NCBI GenBank assembly: GCA_014138725.1
Contig: JACJID010000004.1
Span: 372,001 to 436,000 of the forward strand
Length of the DNA: 64,000 nt
Source: Kutzneria viridogrisea
GTDB lineage: Bacteria; Actinomycetota; Actinomycetes; Mycobacteriales; Pseudonocardiaceae
Direction of reading: 5' to 3'
Below are positions 25,434 through 34,988 of this stretch, piece after piece (position 1 is the first letter of the stretch; each line of letters opens with the position of its first letter). The position numbers were made by a program, and so were the translations under genes. Under the pieces are notes generated by a model. That model made no database searches. It was not told the origin of the DNA and saw only the letters and a program-made list of their open reading frames with translations.

Positions 25434-26313
25434 CCGCAAGGGCGGCGCGGGCCGCTGCGGGCGTGGTGGTCTGGGGGCGGTCGGGCACGCCTCGGAACAG
25501 GTGCTGCTTGAGGACGTGCCGGGTGGCGGGCAGCGTGCCGGACAGTACGGCGAGCTTGGCGCGGGGTGAGCGCGCGACGCGCACGGCAGCGCGCACGGCG
25601 GGGCGGATGGCGCGGTCCAGGGCGAGGGGCTGGTCGAAGTTGCCGAGTTGGCGCATCCAACGGGGCAGGGTGGCGATGGTGGCGGGGGCCATGAGGCGGC
25701 TCATGGCCCACAGCCGGGACTTGCCCTGGGCACGCGGGGTGCGCAGCAGGTAGTGCATACCCTCGTTGGCGCGTTCGGAGGTGCACAGGTTGGGCCGGAC
25801 GGCGGCGAAGTACTCGCGGACCTGTTCGCGGGAACTGGGGACGTCGGCGGGTTTGCAGGTCTGCAACTCGGCGGCGATGACGCACTCCGCCCAGTAGCGC
25901 CGCTCCTGGGCTGGTGTGAGTCGGCCGGGACCGTAGACCTCGTAGCACTTGAGCACCGAATGCCAGCCGGTGACGTGGATCCACAGCTGCGAGGCGGGGT
26001 TGTTGGCGCTGTAGCGCTTGCCGGTGACGGGGTCGATACCGGTGGCCTTGGCGTGCACTTTCATCAGGAACTCGGCGGCGGCCACAGCGGTGGCACCGTC
26101 GGCGACAGCGATGGTGAGGAAGTAGGCGAGGGTACGGTCGAGGCGGCCGATCGGGTCGGTGTAGATGCCGCGCTGGTCGGCGACGGCGGCGGTGAGCAGG
26201 GGGTCGAAGTGTTCCAGTACAACGGATCGCTGGAAGCCGATCAGCGCGGTCGGGCTGGTCCAGACCTGCCAGGTGGGTGAGTCGGGGCCGAAGAAGCCGT
26301 AGTCCTGTGCCAT
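25426..26313 (-). CDS. MpaB-family oxygenase (DUF2236)
   Basis: A 295-residue protein of the DUF2236 family, which includes the fungal oxygenase MpaB and the haem-containing latex-clearing protein Lcp. Visible landmarks are the DPIGRLDRT segment, HAKATGIDPVTGKRYSANNP and LWIHVTGWHSVL, with conserved histidines for haem binding in the first half. It probably cleaves or hydroxylates a hydrophobic substrate. The ATG at 26313 has GAGGGAG upstream and lies 11 bp after the stop of the acyl-CoA dehydrogenase gene, so they form one operon. The stop codon sits in a family C repeat. Confidence 0.85.
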   Translation of the reverse strand: MAQDYGFFGPDSPTWQVWTSPTALIGFQRSVVLEHFDPLLTAAVADQRGIYTDPIGRLDRTLAYFLTIAVADGATAVAAAEFLMKVHAKATGIDPVTGKRYSANNPASQLWIHVTGWHSVLKCYEVYGPGRLTPAQERRYWAECVIAAELQTCKPADVPSSREQVREYFAAVRPNLCTSERANEGMHYLLRTPRAQGKSRLWAMSRLMAPATIATLPRWMRQLGNFDQPLALDRAIRPAVRAAVRVARSPRAKLAVLSGTLPATRHVLKQHLFRGVPDRPQTTTPAAARAALAVP

Positions 26314-26324
26314 GGTCGACTCCC

Positions 26325-28049
26325 TCAGGGCTTCATCTCGTAGGCGCCGGACAGGGCGAGCACCTGCCGCCACACCGCGTCGAAGGCGGCGGCGTCGGTG
26401 ACGGGCTTGCGCAGGGCGGACACGGCCCACTGCTGCTGGGCGGGCGTGGAGCTGCGCTTGCCGTGCAGTTCCACGGCGTGCCGGGAGAAGTCGCGGACGA
26501 GCACGTCGAACACGGCACCGACCAGATGGGAGTCCACGCCGAGGATCTCGGCCTGTTCGAGGATGAGCTGGCCGTAGACGATCAGCGTGAACAGCTCGCC
26601 GAGGGTCAGCGTGAAGTCCATGTCACCCTGCTGGGCGGCATCGGGCGCGGCGGTGCTGAGCAGCTCGACGAAGGCGTTGGCCTGCTCGGTGAACAGGGCG
26701 ACGTTGGGCAGGTGCGCGTGCCGGGCGTAGACCTCGCGCCAGTCGTGGAAGCGGACCTTGCCCAGGCCGCGGGCGGGCCCCTGGCGGAACAGGAACTCGT
26801 CGTCGGCGGGGTCGGTGCGGGTGCCGACGCGCGGGTAGGCCTGCGGCTGGAACAGGTAGGCGGGCATGAACTTGCCGATCAGGGCGAGGTTGACGGCGAC
26901 CGTGCCCTCCAGCTTCGGCAGGCCGTTGACGTCCATCTTGGCCAGCGGCAGGTAGTTGTCGGCCTCGAAGCCCTTGGCGGCGACGATGTCCCCGATCAGG
27001 GCGAGCACGGCCTCGGCCTCGGTGGTGACCTTCATCTTGGTGATCGGGTTGAACAGCAGGTAGCGGCGGTCCTCGGGGTTGGCGCTGCGGAAGTAGTCCA
27101 CGGCCCGGTCGGAGAACAGCCGCATGCCGGTCAGCCGGGCGCAGGCGTCGACGAACTGGCGGCGCACGTGCGGGAAGTCGGTGACCGGGTTGCCGTACAG
27201 GATCCTGTTGTGCGCGTGGGTGATCGCCTCGTACAGGGCGTGCGTGGTCAGGCCGATGCCGCCGAAGCACAGGTTGAACTTGCCGATGTTGACGGTGTTC
27301 AGCGCGGCGGAGAACGCGGCCTCGCCGGTGTGCAGGATGTCCTCGGCGCGCACCGGGTAGTCCCGCAACCGGAACTCGGCCACGTACATCTGTGAGGGCA
27401 CCACGTTCTTGACCACGTGGTAGTTGGGGTGCGTGGAGTCGGCGTAGAAGAACACGTACTGGTCGGGGCCCTCGACCCCGTCGACGCGGCCGAACACCGA
27501 GACGGTGGTGGCGCAGTTGCCGTTGCCGATGTAGTACTTGCCGCCGGTGGCGGTGTAGCCCCCGGAGCCGTCCGGGGTGAGCACCATGTCGGAGGCGTAG
27601 ATGTCGGCCCCGTGCTCCTTCTCGGACAGGCCGAAGGCGCCGACCCCGCCGGCGTCCAGCGCCTCGGCGGCGCGCTGGCGGGCGGCGGCGTTCTCGCTCT
27701 GCCACACCGGCCCCAGGCCCAGCACGGTGACCTGCCAGGGGTACCAGTAGTTCAGCCCGTAGAAGGCGAGCACCTCGGACAGGGCGGCGATGCGCGCGGT
27801 GTCCCAGCGCTTGTCCGCGTTGGGGCCCGCGTCGCGAGCGGGGGTCAGGAAGGTGGCGAACAGGCCCTCGGCGGCGGCGAAGTCCAGGAAGTCCTGGTAG
27901 AAGACCTTCTCGTGGTAGTCGCGCACCAGGCGCTGCTTGCCGCGGGCCTCGAACCAGTCGATGGTGGCCCGCAGCAGCCGACGGGTCTCCGGGTCGAAGT
28001 GCGCCGGGTCGTACCGGTTCGGGTCCAGCAGCAGCGACCTGATCTCCAC
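26325..28049 (-). CDS. Acyl-CoA dehydrogenase/oxidase family protein
   Basis: A 574-residue FAD enzyme of the acyl-CoA dehydrogenase superfamily. The flavin/substrate motif GAFGLSEKEHGADIYASDM (about 139-157) and the middle beta domain GGKYYIGNGN are clear, and the C-terminal half is longer than in ordinary fatty-acyl dehydrogenases (about 380 residues), as in acyl-CoA oxidase-like proteins. It probably introduces a 2,3-double bond into an acyl-CoA. The GTG at 28049 has AGGAGG 6-7 nt upstream. It is divergent from a TetR gene across a paired operator and is followed by the MpaB-like gene. Confidence 0.87.
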   Translation of the reverse strand: MEIRSLLLDPNRYDPAHFDPETRRLLRATIDWFEARGKQRLVRDYHEKVFYQDFLDFAAAEGLFATFLTPARDAGPNADKRWDTARIAALSEVLAFYGLNYWYPWQVTVLGLGPVWQSENAAARQRAAEALDAGGVGAFGLSEKEHGADIYASDMVLTPDGSGGYTATGGKYYIGNGNCATTVSVFGRVDGVEGPDQYVFFYADSTHPNYHVVKNVVPSQMYVAEFRLRDYPVRAEDILHTGEAAFSAALNTVNIGKFNLCFGGIGLTTHALYEAITHAHNRILYGNPVTDFPHVRRQFVDACARLTGMRLFSDRAVDYFRSANPEDRRYLLFNPITKMKVTTEAEAVLALIGDIVAAKGFEADNYLPLAKMDVNGLPKLEGTVAVNLALIGKFMPAYLFQPQAYPRVGTRTDPADDEFLFRQGPARGLGKVRFHDWREVYARHAHLPNVALFTEQANAFVELLSTAAPDAAQQGDMDFTLTLGELFTLIVYGQLILEQAEILGVDSHLVGAVFDVLVRDFSRHAVELHGKRSSTPAQQQWAVSALRKPVTDAAAFDAVWRQVLALSGAYEMKP

Positions 28050-28067
28050 CTGTGCCTCCTCGAAATA

Positions 28068-28102
28068 CTACCGTCGAGTAGCAATATGCTACGGTGGAGT
28101 AG
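28068..28102. promoter_or_regulatory. Twin TetR operator
   Basis: Two 14-bp copies, CTACCGTCGAGTAG (28068-28081) and CTACGGTGGAGTAG (28089-28102), each with CTAC/GTAG dyad symmetry, are offset by 21 bp, i.e. two helical turns. They lie in the 74-bp gap between the divergent dehydrogenase and TetR genes and are the obvious target of that TetR. Confidence 0.72.
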
Positions 28103-28123
28103 CTTTGTCCAGTGGGAGGCCGA

Positions 28124-28744
28124 GTGAGCAAGCGCCGCGCCTACGCGCCGAGGGTCCCGGCCGAGCAGCGCCGAACCCAGGTACTCGACGCCGCGCTGCA
28201 CCTGGTGGTGACCTCGGGGCACCAGGCGGTGACGATGGAGGCCGTGGCCGAGCAGGCCGGGGTCACCAAGCCGGTGGTCTACGGGGTGTTCGCCAGCCGT
28301 GCCGACCTACTCCAGGCACTGCTGCACCGCGAGCAGGAGCAGGCGCTGGCCCAGTTGCTGGCGATCCTGCCCGCGCGGGTCGAGGAGCAGGACCCGAGCG
28401 AGCTGGCCGCCCGCGTGCTGGCCGAGTTCCTGCACGCGGTGCGCCAGTCGCCGGACCGCTGGCACTGCATCGTCATGCCGATGGCCGACATGCCCGCCCA
28501 GTTCCACGCCGCCCGCGAACGGGCCCGCGCGGTGACGCTCGCCCGCGCCGAGCAGATGGCCCAGGGGCTGCTGCGCGCCGTGGGCGCCCCGCCGGAGCTG
28601 GCCGCCGACATCGTGGCGCACACCGTGGTGAGCCTGTTCGAGATGGCAGCCCGCCTGGTGCTCACCGATCCGGAGCACTTCGCCCCCGAGCGGTTCGTGG
28701 CCGCGATCCGGGCCGCGATCGGGCTGTCGCTCAGGGCACGATGA
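28124..28744 (+). CDS. TetR-family transcriptional regulator
   Basis: A 206-residue TetR regulator. The HTH is at about residues 12-58 (AVTMEAVAEQAGVTKPVVYGVFASRADLL); the C-terminal ligand domain is not assignable to a known ligand. It is divergent from the acyl-CoA dehydrogenase and MpaB-like operon, which it probably represses through the twin operator at 28068-28102. GTG at 28124 follows GGGAGG. Its 3' end overlaps the convergent alcohol dehydrogenase gene by 14 bp. Confidence 0.88.
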   Translation: MSKRRAYAPRVPAEQRRTQVLDAALHLVVTSGHQAVTMEAVAEQAGVTKPVVYGVFASRADLLQALLHREQEQALAQLLAILPARVEEQDPSELAARVLAEFLHAVRQSPDRWHCIVMPMADMPAQFHAARERARAVTLARAEQMAQGLLRAVGAPPELAADIVAHTVVSLFEMAARLVLTDPEHFAPERFVAAIRAAIGLSLRAR

Positions 28745-29852
28745 CCTGGCGCACGGCCTGTCCCCCGGCCAACTGGTCGAAGCCCGCGTTGACCTCGTCC
28801 AGCCGCAGCCGCCCGGACACGAGTTCCTGCACGGGAAGCAGACCGGCCTGGTACAGCTCGACGAAGCGCGGGATGTCCCGGCGGGGCACGCTGGACCCGA
28901 GGTAACTGCCGCGCAGGGTGCGCTCCTCGGCGACCAGGCTCAGCGCGGGCAGCACCAGTTGCCGGTCCGGGTGCGGCAGGCCGACCGTGACGGTGGTGCC
29001 GCCGATCCGCGTGGCCCGGTAGGCCTGCGCGAGCACGTGCTCGCTGCCGGTGGTGTCGATGACCTTGTCGGCCCCGCCGACGGTCAGCTCGCGGACCTGC
29101 TCCACGGCGTCCTCGCCCCCGGCGACGGCGTGTGCCGCCCCCAGCCGCAGCGCGAGATCCCGCTTGCCGGGCACCAGGTCCACCGCCACGATCGAGCTGG
29201 CGCCGGCGGCCCTGGCGGCCAGCAGGGCGGCGAGCCCGACCCCGCCGAGCCCGAACACCGCGACCCGCTCCCCCGGCTTGACCTCGGCGCTGTGGAAGGC
29301 GGCCCCGGCCCCGGTCAGCACGGCGCAGCCGAACAGGGCGGCGATCTCGTGCGGCAGGGAAGGGTCGACGCGCACGGCGGACTTGCTCGACACGACGGCG
29401 TATTCGGCGAAGGCCGACACCCCGAGGTGGTGGTGCGGACGCTCACCGTCGGCGGCCAGCCAGCGCCGCTGGCCGGTCAACAGGGTGCCATTGCGGTTGG
29501 CCACCGCGCCCGGCTCGCACAGCGCGGGCCGCCCGGCCAGGCACATCCGGCACGCACCGCAGGCGGGCACGAAGGCGAGCACCACGTGCTCACCCACCGC
29601 GAACTCCGCGTCCGGGCCGACCTCGACCACCTCGCCAGCGGCCTCGTGCCCGAGCACCATCGGCAGCGGGCGGGGCCGCGAGCCGTTGATCACCGACAGG
29701 TCGGAGTGGCAGAGCCCGGCGGCGCCGATGCGCACCAGCAGTTCCCCGCGTCCCGGCGGATCCAGCTCCAGCTCGGTGACCTCCAGCGGCCGGTCCTGCG
29801 CGTAGGGCGTGGGACCCCCGGTACGGCGCAGCACCGCGGCGTTGACCTTCAT
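28731..29852 (-). CDS. Zinc-dependent alcohol dehydrogenase
   Basis: A 373-residue class III-like medium-chain dehydrogenase that oxidises a primary alcohol with NAD(P)+ or mycothiol adducts. Catalytic zinc ligands Cys48 (GLCHSDLS), His69-Glu70 (GHEAAGEV) and a later Cys near 178 are present, as are structural zinc cysteines Cys98, Cys101, Cys104 and Cys112. The nucleotide-binding motif GLGGVGLAA is near residue 200. The ATG overlaps the stop of the upstream thioesterase gene (ATGA). Confidence 0.9.
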   Translation of the reverse strand: MKVNAAVLRRTGGPTPYAQDRPLEVTELELDPPGRGELLVRIGAAGLCHSDLSVINGSRPRPLPMVLGHEAAGEVVEVGPDAEFAVGEHVVLAFVPACGACRMCLAGRPALCEPGAVANRNGTLLTGQRRWLAADGERPHHHLGVSAFAEYAVVSSKSAVRVDPSLPHEIAALFGCAVLTGAGAAFHSAEVKPGERVAVFGLGGVGLAALLAARAAGASSIVAVDLVPGKRDLALRLGAAHAVAGGEDAVEQVRELTVGGADKVIDTTGSEHVLAQAYRATRIGGTTVTVGLPHPDRQLVLPALSLVAEERTLRGSYLGSSVPRRDIPRFVELYQAGLLPVQELVSGRLRLDEVNAGFDQLAGGQAVRQVIVP

Positions 29853-30262
29853 GCGTTCACCAGCTTCGCGAGCTCGCCGCGCATCGGCTCGGCGATCGGG
29901 GTGGGTTTGCGGGTCAGCCGGTCCACGAACACGTGCACGAAGTGGCCCTCGGCGACCAGCGTGGACCGGTCGTGGTTGTACAGCCCGATCTCGTACTTGA
30001 CGCTGCTGGTGCCCAGGTGGCCAACGCGCAGTCCCACCGAGATCGTCTCCGGGAAGCTCAGCGAGGCCTTGTAGACGCAGTGCGACTCCACGCACAGGCC
30101 GATCGGGCCGTCCCCGTCCAGGTCGAGCCCGGCCTGCCCGATCAACCAGGTGTTGATCACGGTGTCCATCACCGAGTAGTGCACCGCGTTGTTGACGTGC
30201 CCGTAGTGGTCGTTGTCCTTCCACCGGGTCGGGACGTCCTGCCAGTAGCCGTACTCGGTCAT
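29849..30262 (-). CDS. Hotdog-fold acyl-CoA thioesterase (4HBT-like)
   Basis: A 137-residue thioesterase of the 4-hydroxybenzoyl-CoA thioesterase family. The active-site region RWKDNDHYGHVNNAVHYS (about 13-30) contains the conserved acidic residue before GHVNN. It hydrolyses an acyl-CoA; the chain type is unknown. GGAGGG precedes the ATG at 30262. It overlaps the alcohol dehydrogenase by 4 bp, so both enzymes probably serve one acyl or alcohol catabolic step. Confidence 0.87.
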   Translation of the reverse strand: MTEYGYWQDVPTRWKDNDHYGHVNNAVHYSVMDTVINTWLIGQAGLDLDGDGPIGLCVESHCVYKASLSFPETISVGLRVGHLGTSSVKYEIGLYNHDRSTLVAEGHFVHVFVDRLTRKPTPIAEPMRGELAKLVNA

Positions 30263-30298
30263 GCGCTGCCCTCCACGCCGCGGTCGACACCGGGCCCA

Positions 30299-30370
30299 CA
30301 AGCACGCACCGGCACCGAACTGTTCTACCGCGACTGGGGCGCCCGCGCGCCCGTGGTGTTCGTCTCCCCT
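30299..30370 (+). pseudogene. Remnant of an alpha/beta-hydrolase N-terminus
   Basis: Translation from 30308 reads TGTELFYRDWGARAPVVFVS, which closely matches the first strands of chloroperoxidase-like alpha/beta-hydrolases (pattern DGTELFYRDWG, then PVVF). The frame then loses the family pattern: no HG oxyanion segment and no nucleophile elbow follow, and the Acg-like gene begins 34 bp later on the other strand. This is best read as a degraded gene end left by a deletion. Confidence 0.5.
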
Positions 30371-30403
30371 CGGGCGCCGCGCCGAACCGGTCGGCGAGCT
30401 GAC

Positions 30404-31333
30404 TCAACTCTCGGGTTCAGGCGGCAGGCCCACCCGCAGCAGGGCGTGCACGTACCCGTCCACGCCGAGTTGCTCGGCAAGGCCCGCGCGGACCTCGTCC
30501 AGGCGGATCAGCCTGCTCACCGGGCGCACCCACAGCCCCAGCGCGGCGGCGGCCAGCCGGGCGTTCTGCACCGCGGCACCGGCCAGCACGTGGTCGCGCG
30601 GGGTGTCGCCCCTGGTGCAGACCAGCAGCACCGGACCGGACACCAGCCGGGCCGCGATCGCGCACACGGCGTCGGCGTAGGGCTCCACCAGGGTGGCGAC
30701 CGGCCGCTGCTCGGTGGTCGGCACCGGGCTCAGCGTGCTGGGCTGCGGGGTCAGCCAGGGCCGCAACTCGTCGGCACACCAGCGGTCACCGTCCAGCCTG
30801 CGCCCCGCGTGCAGCACCAGGCGGGCCGCCGCGGCGACCTCGGACCGGTCGCTGAGCAGCCGCAGGTCCGTGCCGGGGCACCAGTTCGAGGCCAGCAGCC
30901 GGTCCAGGGCAGTGGCCTCACCCGGCCAGGGGCTCGGCTCGGCCCAGTACGGGTCCATGCGCTCGACACGCCGGTGCAGCCACAGCTCGGCGGCGGTCGG
31001 CTCGGCCCGTGCGACCGCGCGGACCACCGCGACCAGGTCGGGCTCCATGCCGTCACCGGCGATCTCCATGGTCGCCCGCCAGCCCAGGCTGCGCACCGCG
31101 AGGAACAGGTTGGCCAGCGCCGTGCCGCAGTACACCAGCCGGTTGATCCCGGCCCGCTCGTGCCGCTGCGCGGCCCCCAGCTGGTACAGCGAGGCGGTCC
31201 GCTCCCCCAGTTGCAGCACGTAGGGCCGCTCCGGATGCAGCACCGGTGCGTGTCGCACGGCGTTGAGCAAGGTGGTGGTCTCGGTTTTGCTCCACTGGTC
31301 ACCGGATTGGCGGTTCGGGCGCCGGGTCAACAC
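30404..31333 (-). CDS. Acg-like nitroreductase-fold protein
   Basis: A 309-residue protein resembling the Acg family (M. tuberculosis Rv2032 type), a divergent nitroreductase-like FMN fold in the dormancy regulon. Typical features are the N-terminal AVRHAPVLHPERPYVL segment, QRHERAGINRLVYCGTALANL and the C-terminal GLWVRPVSRLIRLDEVR. Acg proteins may have lost catalysis and sequester flavin. The GTG at 31333 has GGAGG 8 nt upstream. It is divergent from a DevR-like response regulator, the expected regulatory partner. Confidence 0.75.
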   Translation of the reverse strand: MLTRRPNRQSGDQWSKTETTTLLNAVRHAPVLHPERPYVLQLGERTASLYQLGAAQRHERAGINRLVYCGTALANLFLAVRSLGWRATMEIAGDGMEPDLVAVVRAVARAEPTAAELWLHRRVERMDPYWAEPSPWPGEATALDRLLASNWCPGTDLRLLSDRSEVAAAARLVLHAGRRLDGDRWCADELRPWLTPQPSTLSPVPTTEQRPVATLVEPYADAVCAIAARLVSGPVLLVCTRGDTPRDHVLAGAAVQNARLAAAALGLWVRPVSRLIRLDEVRAGLAEQLGVDGYVHALLRVGLPPEPES

Positions 31334-31466
31334 AACGGTGTCCTCCGTCCTCGACGTCGAGGGTGTGCTCCTCGGTGTTGACGCCGTACAGCCACCGGTC
31401 GTTCACCTGGGCCACTGATGACTTTTGACCCTGCCACGCCGTGTACGCCGCTGGCTAGGGTGACGC

Positions 31467-32102
31467 GTGCCCACAAGCGTGTTCCTGGTAGACGATCACG
31501 AGATCGTCCGGCGTGGACTGGCCGACCTGCTGGAGGACGAGTCCGATCTGGAGGTGGTCGGCGAGGCGGCCTCGGTGGCCGAGGCGCTGGCCCGCGTGCC
31601 CGCGGCCCGGCCGGACGTGGCGGTGCTGGACGTGCGCCTGCCCGACGGCAACGGGGTGGAGCTGTGCCGGGAGCTGCGCTCGCGCGACCCCGGGCTGCAC
31701 TGCCTGATGCTGACGTCCTTCTCCGACGACGAGGCCCTGTTCGACGCCATCATGGCCGGGGCGGCCGGGTTCGTGCTCAAGCAGGTGCTGGGCCACGACC
31801 TGCTGGCCGCCGTGCGCACCGTGGCCGCGGGCCAGTCGCTGCTGGACGCGCGCACGACCTCGGCGCTGCTGGGCCGCCTGCGCCGCGAGCGCGAGCACAC
31901 CGATCCGCTGCGGGAGCTGTCCGAGCAGGAGCGGGCGGTGCTGGACCTGGTCGGTGAGGGGCTGACCAACCGGCAGATCGCCGAGCGCATGTTCCTGGCG
32001 GAGAAGACGGTGAAGAACTACGTGTCGCACATGCTGGCCAAGCTCGGCATGCAGCGCCGCACCCAGGCCGCCGTGCTGGCGACCGAACTCCGCCGCCGCT
32101 GA
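31467..32102 (+). CDS. DevR/NarL-type response regulator
   Basis: A 211-residue LuxR-family response regulator. The receiver domain has acidic residues Asp9-Asp10, phospho-acceptor Asp55 (VLDVRLPDG), Thr83 and Lys105. The C-terminal HTH ([23 protein letters not shown]) closely matches the DevR/DosR type. Family members activate hypoxia or redox genes such as acg-like genes. No cognate sensor kinase is adjacent. GTG at 31467 is preceded by AGGGTGA. The gene ends at a giant palindrome. Confidence 0.88.
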   Translation: MPTSVFLVDDHEIVRRGLADLLEDESDLEVVGEAASVAEALARVPAARPDVAVLDVRLPDGNGVELCRELRSRDPGLHCLMLTSFSDDEALFDAIMAGAAGFVLKQVLGHDLLAAVRTVAAGQSLLDARTTSALLGRLRREREHTDPLRELSEQERAVLDLVGEGLTNRQIAERMFLAEKTVKNYVSHMLAKLGMQRRTQAAVLATELRRR

Positions 32103-32115
32103 GGGCGCGTACCGC

Positions 32116-32243
32116 AAGTGCGAACACACCGTACGGGAACGTCCGACACGCGGTACCGGAAGCGCCGACACGCGGGGTTGACCCCGCGTGTCGGCGCTTC
32201 CGGTACCGCGTGTCGGCGCTTGCGGTACGCCGTGTTTGCGCTT
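32116..32243. repeat. Giant inverted repeat, family B, with 35-bp perfect stem
   Basis: The inner part is a perfect 35-bp stem (32143-32177 with 32182-32216) around the 4-nt loop TTGA. Imperfect pairing continues outward to about 32116 and 32243, so nearly the whole 145-bp gap between the convergent response regulator and proline dehydrogenase genes is one palindrome. The arms are made of the family B motif CCGACACGCGGTACC. It probably terminates transcription in both directions. Confidence 0.92.
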
Positions 32244-32247
32244 GAGG

Positions 32248-33177
32248 TCAGTTCGTGGTGAGCAGCGAGCGCAGGAAGAACGTCACGTTGGCCGGGCGCT
32301 CGGCGAGGCGGCGCATGAAGTAGCCGTACCACTGGTCGCCGTAGGGCACGTAGACGCGCATCGTGGTGCCGTTGGCCGCGATCTCGCGCTGGGCGTCGGG
32401 CCGCACGCCGTAGAGCATCTGGTGCTCGTAGCTGTCGGCGGTGCGCCCCGCGGCGGCGACGACCTGCGCCGCGATGCGGACCAGCCGCGGGTCGTGCGAG
32501 GCGACCATTGGGTAGCCCTGGCCGTTCATGAGCACCTTCAGGCAGCGCACGTAGGACAGGTCCACCTCGTCCTTGCCCTGGTAGGCAACGGATTCCGGCT
32601 CCTTGTACGCGCCCTTGCACAGCCGCACGCGGGAACCGGCCCCGGACAGGTCCCGGCAGTCCTGCTCGGTGCGGTGCAGGTAGGCCTGGAGCACGGCGCC
32701 CACCCACGGGAAGTCCACCCGCAGGTCGGCGAGGATGCCCAGGGTCGAGTCGGTGGTGGTGTGGTCCTCCATGTCCAGGGTGACCGTGGTGCCCACCGCC
32801 GAGGCGGCCTCACAGATGCGCCTGGCGTTGTCCAGGGCCAGCTTCTCGCCGTCGCGGGGCAGCGACTGCCCGACCGCGGACAGCTTCACCGACACCTCGG
32901 CGCCCGAGGCCAGCCCGGTACGGCCCAGCTCGGCCAGCAGCCGCTCGTAGGCGTGCACGGTGGCGGTGGCCTGGGCCAGCTCCGTGGTGTCCTCACCGAG
33001 GTGGTCGAGGGTGACCTTGCGCCCGTCGGCGAGCAGGTCGCCGGTGACGCGGACGGCCTCCTCCAGGGTGTCGCCCGCCACGTAGCGGGAGACGACCGGC
33101 TTGGTCAGCGGGGTGCGCTCGACGAACGAGCGAGCCTGCGGCGAACGGGCCGCGGCCAACAGGGCGGAGCGCATCAT
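32248..33177 (-). CDS. pruB: Proline dehydrogenase
   Basis: A 309-residue FAD enzyme oxidising L-proline to pyrroline-5-carboxylate, the first step of proline catabolism. The monofunctional actinobacterial form is indicated by length and by motifs VSVKLSAVGQSL, VTLDMEDHTTTD, CKGAYKEPE and the C-terminal VPYGDQWYGYFMRRLAERPAN. A double ATG at 33177/33174 follows GAGGA. It lies 67 bp downstream of the P5C dehydrogenase gene on the same strand, giving a pruA-pruB operon. Confidence 0.95.
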   Translation of the reverse strand: MMRSALLAAARSPQARSFVERTPLTKPVVSRYVAGDTLEEAVRVTGDLLADGRKVTLDHLGEDTTELAQATATVHAYERLLAELGRTGLASGAEVSVKLSAVGQSLPRDGEKLALDNARRICEAASAVGTTVTLDMEDHTTTDSTLGILADLRVDFPWVGAVLQAYLHRTEQDCRDLSGAGSRVRLCKGAYKEPESVAYQGKDEVDLSYVRCLKVLMNGQGYPMVASHDPRLVRIAAQVVAAAGRTADSYEHQMLYGVRPDAQREIAANGTTMRVYVPYGDQWYGYFMRRLAERPANVTFFLRSLLTTN

Positions 33178-33244
33178 GCTTCCTCGCTTGGGAATCAGGG
33201 GTTCCGCCGCCCCGCGCGGATGGCACGGGGCGGCGGGAACCGGG

Positions 33245-34870
<1,626 letters not shown>

Positions 34871-34931
34871 TGGCACTCCTCATCAACGACGTCGTCGCCA
34901 CGAACACTAAGCAGCGACGAGCTCCCGGATT

Positions 34932-34947
34932 TTGTCCGGACGGATAA
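34932..34947. promoter_or_regulatory. Candidate operator 1 for the proline regulator
   Basis: TTGTCCGGACGGATAA: inverted TTGTC/GATAA half-sites 6 bp apart with one mismatch from symmetry. Sits between divergent pruA and the PucR-type gene, 32 bp from a second copy. Confidence 0.5.
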
Positions 34948-34963
34948 GCTTCTCGACACCAGT

Positions 34964-34979
34964 TTGTCCGAACTGACAA
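34964..34979. promoter_or_regulatory. Candidate operator 2 for the proline regulator
   Basis: TTGTCCGAACTGACAA: perfect TTGTC/GACAA dyad with 6-bp spacer, sharing the core TTGTCCG with operator 1. Its last bases run into the AAGGAG ribosome site of the regulator gene, which suggests autoregulation. Confidence 0.5.
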
Positions 34980-34988
34980 GGAGCTGCC

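Noticed and set aside
31417-31431. DevR/DosR box between the Acg-like and response regulator genes
   Set aside because: About four mismatches and loss of the central dyad; too weak to annotate as a site.
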